Of a DNA stretch of 64,000 nt, positions 54,001-63,000 are shown piece by piece. The position numbers and the translations under genes were made by a program. Source of the DNA: Anadara kagoshimensis (taxonomy: Eukaryota > Mollusca > Bivalvia > Arcoida > Arcidae); contig CM037870.1 in the NCBI GenBank assembly GCA_021292105.1, forward strand, positions 20,057,424-20,121,423, given 5' to 3'. Each line of letters starts with the position of its first letter. Within the stretch, counting starts at the first letter, position 1. The notes below the pieces were generated by a model. That model saw nothing but the letters and a program-made list of their open reading frames with translations. It was not told the origin of the DNA and did no database searches.

Positions 54001-57000
54001 TTTTTGATTAATTGAATAGGATTTTATGTCTCAGTGAAGAATATTTCACTTACATCGAGAAGTCAACATCTATAGGTGTAGTGTGCATAGGGCAATGTGC
54101 ATATAAGGTTTTCTTAGTTTCTTCTACTAACATTTTGTCCATGTTAATTCTCGAAAAACTGGTTAACAGATCTTTGTTAAACTTAACAGGAACAATTTAT
54201 GGTGAAATAGACGTGACATGGCCATTTCTATTTTGATCATGCACATGGTTTAGGGTTTCCAAGTAGGGGTTTGTTTTGGAAACACTTTTGTAATGGCATC
54301 CCATTTCAGTTATAACTTGTTGATCATGTTGATGTTCTGTTATTTTTCAGAGGACATAAATGAAAATGGACAATTTTTAATTCATTTTGATGGATGGACA
54401 TCAAGATATGATTATTGGACAGAACCTGAAACAGAGGACTTACACCCTGTAGGTTACATGGCTGCCGTTGGACGCACAAATCCAAATATTCAACCAGAAC
54501 TCCAGGCTCCCAAAGGTATTTAATATATAGAGGATCTTAGACAAGTGGGGGTTTAATATGAAATTTATTAAACAAGTTTAATAATTAAATATGCCACGAG
54601 CCTTGGCGAGTGATATAATATTTTATAAATCATATATATGCAATATTGCACAGTTTAAATTGTGTTACTGCAGGGTTCGACATTAACCCACGTCCAACTG
54701 ACAATGTCTAGTAAAATCTTGGTCTGGACATGTAAAAATTTTGCTGACTAGCCTGACTGGTCGTGGTTAAGTCTGGGCTGAATATAAATTTTATGAGAAT
54801 AATAGAATCTGTCACAGCCTCTATTGGGATATGTTACATCACATCACCCTCGACTGAGATCAACAAATATTGGTCACAAACAGGTGATCAATTCTATTTC
54901 TCGTACCATTTAAGTGTTTATAACTGCGATACAAAACATGTACCCTCATGTGGCCTCTTGCATTCCTTTGGACACCTAATGCATTGTACAAATCCGCCCT
55001 TTGAAAATAATCTAATCCCATCGACAATTCTTCAAAATTTTAAAATATCAACGATTTGTATTCAATGCAAATATAAAACAACTCTGACAATGAAATATTT
55101 TGAATAAAAAGTAAAATAAAACACATATGTGAAAAACAAAATAAAGAAACGCTTTGTTTTGATGATGTGAAGCACAATGATCTGATACGTCATCCTGATT
55201 TTATTTTATTGTCGCTTGAGGCAGTACCAGACAAACTGGACAAGACAGAAAAATCTAGCACTGGTGTGCGCGTAAGATTTTTTCTGTCTGAGGTACAAGA
55301 AATGGATAGAAGGTTTTAAGTAGGTTGAGCATGACAAACAAGATGTCATAATTTGTGTCTCCTTGCAGTAAAAACTTTGAAATTGGCAAATTAGCTTAAC
55401 CACATGAACTTTCACCAGGGACGTGAGGCCGGGTGCTCCAGAAGGGTACTAGTAGCACCTCCTGTTTAGCCAGCTACAATGCCAACAATTGGATCAGTGA
55501 AGTATGAAAAATGATAAAACACATTTATTATGACTATGTTTGGGGATACTAGAATTTAGTTCAGGGCTAGTAAAAATTCTCAAAATTATCCCGACTGGTC
55601 TAGTCTGTAAAAACATTATGTTAAACACTGTACTGTTATCAGGAAGTTTTGTATTTGTTTAATTTCCGTATGAATTTGCATGAGAAAAAAGACACAAAAA
55701 TTAAAATTACATAAATATTTGTTGTTTATTTAACTCACCTGTATTTCCATTGGCTGTCATCCAGTGAGGTGAAAAGGGTTCGCAGCTGTACTACGTGATA
55801 CCCTCTAACATTTGTGCGGAACACTTATTTCCAATAGATATGGAATCGCATGAAATATCGTTTTGTCATGCAAAAACGATGTCATTTCAGGAATATAATA
55901 ATGCAAGGTTGACGTTTTCCAAAATGGTCTGCACGAACATTAAGAGGTATTGATCACGTGGTACAGCGGCAAACTCCATTGTTAAACAGCTATTGCTGTA
56001 CCCCTGGTATTGTGGCTGTATCAGCAACATAAGTTTTAAACCAACCTAACTGCTAGTTTGTTATACCACCGCTAGATCTCTTATGTTTTATTTAAGAATT
56101 GACATTCTTTTTTTCGTAATCGATGCAAGTATGAATAACAATGGCCAGTCCAAATTGCATGAGGGCGAAGCTGTTCATGTATAATTTGGACTGGCCATTG
56201 TTATTCATACTTGCATTGATAACGAAAAAAAATATTGTCATTTCTTATTTACAATCTTCAATTTCAAAACAAAAACTAAGTACATAATACCTTGTATGTA
56301 TTTTAAAACATTTGATTTTTATTCTGCCTCGACACCCACCGTCGAATAAATGGAAGCGCTCACACCCATTTCTGAATCACAAATCAGAAGCACAAACGAT
56401 AACAAAAAATAATTCTTCCACTTGCCATAATTTTATATATACTACTTCGAGAAAATCAAAATTTCATATTAAAGTCACATGTACATTGATTAACTGTTGC
56501 ACATGATAACATTCCGTATTGTATTTAACCGTAAAAAGTTAACGTCAAAAGGTACTTTGTGATTGTAGTGTATACAAACGCTGTGATTTGACGTAACAAG
56601 TTAATGACGTATTTACATGATGGCGTCAATTATTATCTATAGCGCTATAGCATACAATTGTTCAAAATGTTTCATAGAAGGAGAAACATTGTCAATTGTA
56701 AATATATGAACATAACACAGGTTATGTTAGAATTGCCATTTCCCTTATTGCCACAAAATTTTGAAGTACTAAGGCTATTTCTTCCATTATTTTCTATATA
56801 CAGTACAACCTGCCTTAAAGGCATCTCTATATAAGAGTCAACTGCTTATAAAGGCCAGTAGAATTGTATTCCAATTGTTCTTTATTCATATTATTTGAAC
56901 CTGTACATACAGGCCACCTGCCCATAAAGGCCACTTTTACTGGTTCCTTTGGGTGGCCATTATAGACAGGCTGGACTGTTCGTCTCCTTCTATTCTGAGC

Positions 57001-60000
57001 AAAACTTTTTTATATTGCCAAATTCTGACTGAACCAATGATGGTGGTAGGGCGGTTTTATAGTAATGTTGATTGCAAATTCACTAGATCTAGTCCCATGA
57101 AAAATACATATAAGTGTTTATAGTCACCGTGGCAACTTATATTTTGTTAATTTTCAGGATATGGTAAAGCTTTCAATTGGGAAGTATATTGTGAAGAGAT
57201 GAAATGTCTACCAGTGCCGTATGAATTTTTTAATGATGTAAGTGTTATGTATTGTAAAAGGAATGGGTATATTGGTGTCCCAAAATAAGGGAATGGGTAT
57301 ATTGTAGTACCATTGGTGTCCCAAAATAAAGGAGTGGGTATATTGTAGTACCATTGGTGTCCCAAAATAAAGGAGTGGGTATATTAAAGTACCATTGGTG
57401 TCCCAAAATAAAGGAGTGGGTATATTGAAGTACCATTGGTGTCCCAAAATAAAGGAGTGGGTAAATTAGAGTACTATTGGTACCCCAAAATAAAGGAATG
57501 GGTATATTGTAGTACCATTGGTGTGCCAAAATAAGGGAGTGGGTATATTGTAGTACCATTGGTGTCCCAAAATAAAGGAGTGGGTATATTAAAGTACCAT
57601 TGGTGTCCCAAAATAAAGGAGTGGGTATATTAAAGTACCATTGGTTTATTGAAGTACCATTGGTGTCCTAAAATAAGGGAATGGGTATATTGTAGTACCA
57701 TTGGTGTCCCAAAATAAAGGAGTGGGTATATTAAAGTACCATTGGTGTCCCAAAATAAAGGAGTGGGTATATTAAAGTACCATTGGTTTATTGAAGTACC
57801 ATTGGTGTCCTAAATAAGGGAATGGGTATATTGTAGTACCATTGGTGTCCCAAAATAAAAAAGTGGGTATATTAAAGTACCATTGGTGTCCCAAAATAAA
57901 AAAGTGGGTATATTAAAGTACCATTGGTGTCCCAAAATAAAGGAGTAGGTATATTAAAGTACCATTGGTTTATTGAAGTACCATTGGTGTCCTAAATAAG
58001 GGAATGGGTATAATGAAATACGATTGGTGTCCTAAAATAAGGGAGTGTGTATATTGAAATACCACTGGTGTCCCAAAATAAAGAAGTAGGTATATTTACG
58101 AAATAATCAACATCTACCCGTGGTATATCGTCGAATAATACACAGGCCGGAGTTTACATGCGGAAGAATATATATAACGAGGTGGCTATGCCACCGATTG
58201 ATATATTCTCCTGCATAACTTTGCCCCATGTATTCATGGTATTATTAGACGATATACCACAAGTAAATGTTGATCATTTCAACTCTAACTTGACTTAGAT
58301 AAAAAAGATTGAAATAAACATTGTGAACTCTTTCTTCGGAAGTACATTTTACTATATATTGCAAAAAGGTCCATTCAATAAAACTAAACAGCGATGGGTA
58401 TATCTTTTGTTATACCACGGCTGGCTCTCTTCTTGTTCCACATGAAGGAAATGTTAGAATAAAGTACCATTGTTGTCCCAAAATAAAGGAGTGGATAAAT
58501 TAAAGTACCATTGGTGCCCCAAAATAAAGGAGTGGGTAAATTAAAGTACCATTGTTGTCCCAAAATAAAGGAGTGGGTGTATTGAAGTACCATTGTTGTC
58601 CCAAAATAAAGGAGGGGGTAAATTAAAGTACCATTGGTGTCCGAAAATAAGGAGTGGGTAAATTAAAGTACCATTGGTGTCCCAAAATAAAGGAGTGGGT
58701 GTATTGAAGTACCATTGTTATCCCAAAATAAAGGAGTGGGTATATTGTAGTACCATTGGTGTCTCAAAATAAAGGAGTGGGTATATTGAAGTACCATTGG
58801 TGTCCCAAAATAAAGGAGTTTGTAAATTAAAGTACCATTGTTGTCCCAAAATAAAGGAGTTTGTAAATTAAAGTACCATTGTTGTCCCAAAATAAAGGAG
58901 TGGGTATATTGTAGTACCATTGGTGTCCCAAAATAAAGGAGTTTGTAAATTAAAGTACCATTGTTGTCCCAAAATAAAGGAGTTTGTAAATTAAAGTACC
59001 ATTGGTGTCCCAAAATAAAGGAGTGGGTGTATTGAAGTACCATTGGTGTCTAAAAATAAAGGAGCCGGTATATTAAAGTTCAAGAAACACAGTGCAGTCT
59101 CTCTCAAATTTGATATTTTAAGAGGAAAAATATTTGCATACAAGGCAACTTATAAAGTTGTCAGAGTTTTAGAAACTCTTAAAGTAATTTTTTAAAATTT
59201 ATATTTATAAAGAAACAAAAACAGGGAACACCTCCAGATGTGGAAAATCAAGTTTTGGAACATCTAGGAGAAGGTACAATCGGAAATAATTTTGCACATG
59301 CAACACCCTGCGGAAGGACAACTAATTCTGCAAAAGGTTAGTTAAAATCTTTATTATAAAACAAGAGTAATTTGATTGATAATATAGTAAAACCCGCTAT
59401 ATTGACCATTTTTATATAAAAGGTCATCTTACCATTATAACCACCCTTTTTAAGTTTCTTTTCTCCCTTTCTTCAATGCAACCTTTATATAAAGACCACC
59501 ATGCCAATATCCTTAGGTCTGATGGGTGGTAGTTAGTATATGAAAGTCTCTATATTTTAATTTGAAAGTATGTTTTACAAGAAATATTCAATGAACAGTG
59601 ATGAAACAACTTTCATCAGTGACAAAACAACAGTTGTGTTGAACTATTTTGTATACAAGGTTCAGGGTTCATACAGGCCTGGAAAAGTCCTTAAGTTTTG
59701 AGGTTTGCCCTAAAAAGACCCTAAAAACAAGTCTGACCCTAAAAAGCCCTTGAATTTATCTTGAAGGCCCTAAACCCCTTGAATTCGGCCAATTGGGTGT
59801 CTGTATTTTGATATTAAGTGGTTGGGAATAGACTGATATACATAAATAAATTAATAAATCAGTTGCATCGAAATGAGAAATGAGCCTCATGAATGCCTAA
59901 CTTCAACCTTCATTTTAAGTGTCGTTACTATGGACACCGAAGTAATTGTTTTATTGGTTTAATTGCCTTTGCACCAAAAATTTTTTTTTATAAAATTGTC

Positions 60001-63000
60001 CCTCTGCTGAGCCTTAAATTTGCAAATAAGACCCTGATAAGTCCCTAAAAAGTCCTTCAATTTGGAGTCCAAATGTCTGTACGAACCCTGAATGTTTTTC
60101 TTTTGGAGGTACATAACATGGTACTAACTAAGTATGTCAGTTGTCATGTTTTAGTTTTTTTAAAATGACTACACATGCAATAGCAGTTTCTTTAGTAGCT
60201 TTGTAAACTGAAGCTGCCTTGCTCAAGAAAACATCATGCAACCAAGTTTTGATTTGGACTCATGACCCTTTAATCATGAGCCTATGATCTTAACCACATG
60301 ATCACGGACATGACAGAGGCTTCTAAATATATATACATTTTATTGGAATTAAAATGATTATTTTGTAGGTATTAAAAGTTTACATTTTACACATAAATAC
60401 TATCAGCACAGTTCGTCTTTGATCATGACCCTACAACCATAACCACTTGTCAACAGGTTTCCACATTTGTATTTTGTATGTATTTAATATTCATTTTTCA
60501 CATCATTTCAGCTATCGAGTTTCAGGCAATGAAAGGATGTACTCTACAAAAAGATGTCATATCGTTCTTCACTAGTCATAACAAACATTTTTGTCTCTGG
60601 CCAAAAAACATGACAGCAGACGATTTACGGTATCCATTTACAAATAAAATTGTAGCCAATCCCGAGCAGCAGATACATTTCCTGTGTTCTGGCAACAGTA
60701 AGTATAGTCATTAAAATTAAATTTTTTAAATATGTCCATCACTTTCCTCAAAAAGTATTTGAACATGGTTATTTTCTCATGGTTGACATATTTGCTATTT
60801 TGTGAATTGCAAAGAATTGGGAAAAATACCCCCTCTTAAAAATTACAGCTAGTCAAGCTTTGTATGCTTCTGACCTTAAGAATGGACAAAATCACGGAAG
60901 TGACCCCCTCGCAAAATGCCAACATTATGATTTCATGAAAATGTCCACCTGTGAAAATAACCATGTTTACAGTATTCAAAAGATCTTTATGAAACATCAT
61001 AGGAACAATCTTTGGATGGGGTAAATGTGCCATTGGCTATTCATATTTTGATCATGCACAAGGTTCTTGCTTAAAGGGCTAGATTGGGGTTCAGTAAGGG
61101 ATACTTTTAAAATAGTATCATATTTCAGTTCTTACTTGTTTTTAATGAAAAACTACATTTCTACTAAATCTTATTCTTTAATTTGCCCCTCACATTCCAC
61201 AGTCAAACAGCAAATGCAAATAGAACTGAATTGATTCTCTCCTACCATTTAAAGGTTTAGGCACAAATTTACCTGTAAACAATAGTATCCCAATTTACAA
61301 TATAAAAAATGCCTTTCAACCATCTTGCTGCTAAACGGACATATGTGTCCTCTACTGATAACCTGCTACACAGACTAATGGAATCTACCCCTATTTTGAA
61401 GTGGAGACTAATAGAATCTTACACCGGTAACAGGGTAAGACAGAGATATCTCAAACGAGTATGAATGTTTTCCTGTCCAGAACAAGCTTTAGCGAGTTCT
61501 GGACATTGAAAATATTCACCCGAGTTTGAGATATCTCTGTCTTACCCTGTTACTGGTGTAGAATTCTTTTTCTCACATATTTGCAACATAAAACATGATT
61601 TGTAAACAAAAAATTGCATCGAATGTTTAGTTTACATGTCACCATTAGTGCCTGCTGAAAATGACGTAATCAATTTTTGTTGACGTTCTCACGTTAAATG
61701 ATTATGACGTCATCAATTCAGCGTGTGTAAGTGATTGTGACGTTGAGAAATTGTTGGTTGACTTAGGATGAATGATGTCTCGACGACCCAAACAGTGTGT
61801 GTAGCTTGTCTTACACAGGGGGATGTAAGACAGAGATATCTTACACCTAGCAACCAACAGAATAACTCGGTGAAGTATGGGAGAAAAAGAATTTTCAACC
61901 TGAGGCATGAGATTTCTATGTCTTCACTACGAATGCAGGAATTGATTCTTTTTCCCCCATACTTGATATTTTAATGTCTTGTAAAGGTTTTGTGGTAAAA
62001 TAATCCTAAAACTTTGCAAAATGTTACGTCTTTTGCATTTGCAATCAATGACATCACAATCATAAAAGAAACTGTGATGTCACAGCCTGTGTAGCTTGTC
62101 TTACCCTAGGGGAGACAGAAAAATTGTAACCTGTTAAAACGCAGGATTTTCTTGTTTGAAATGGAAGAAATATGTGCCTTGTGTTGGCTGTCTGCCATGC
62201 AGATATTAGTCTCCTTCAGAAACAGTTCTAGTTATTTTTTTGTTTTACTTTTACAGAGATGGAGCTGTTACATTTTATTGATGATGAAGGATTACCACTA
62301 TCCATTTATTCCACAACTATACCCAACCTAGCTCCGTTCTTGGAGATGTGTTATATCGGACTCATATTACAAGATGTAAGTTTTTACGTCTATTGCACAA
62401 TTAATAAAACATAATTTTAGCTCACTTGGCTGAATGCTTACACGTTTATTCAACCATTTTGGTTCATATTTAATATATAGAAAGTAAATGTGTGTAGCAA
62501 TGTCACATAATTAAATATAAGGGTCCTCATAGAATTTTTATGGGCTACATTCAGCTGCTCAATCAAACACCCACTGGAATGAATGTAGTTAATTGTTATT
62601 GTTGAAATATTAACAGCTGTTTGAAGGACGTTGTTTGATTTCTTCTTTCATGTTATGTTTAAGTTTTAATTTTGAGTGTATGTATGGTGGCTATTCTGTC
62701 AAACAGTTTCCTAACCTTTATGATTGCCTTGTTGGCTCAGTATCAAAGCATTTGCCTTGACAGCAGAAGGTTGTGGGTTTGAACCCCCAGTCAAGTTGTA
62801 CATAATACAGTCAAACCTGTCTATAAAGGCCACCCAAGGGAACCAGTAAAAGTGACCGTTATGGAGAGGTGGCCTTTATATATACAGGTTTAAATAATAT
62901 GAATAAAGAACAATTAGGATACAATTCTACTGGCCTTTATAACCAGGTGGCCCTTATATAGAGGTGGCTTTTAGGGCAGGTTGAACTGTACTTTAAAATT

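Noticed and set aside
57147-59043. Long - strand open frames repeating GHQWYYNIP-type words
   Set aside because: They are a 41-bp minisatellite read in frame; the protein repeats only because the DNA does.
57245-59085. Possible CRISPR array
   Set aside because: The units are contiguous with no unique spacers, in an intron of an animal gene; this is a minisatellite.
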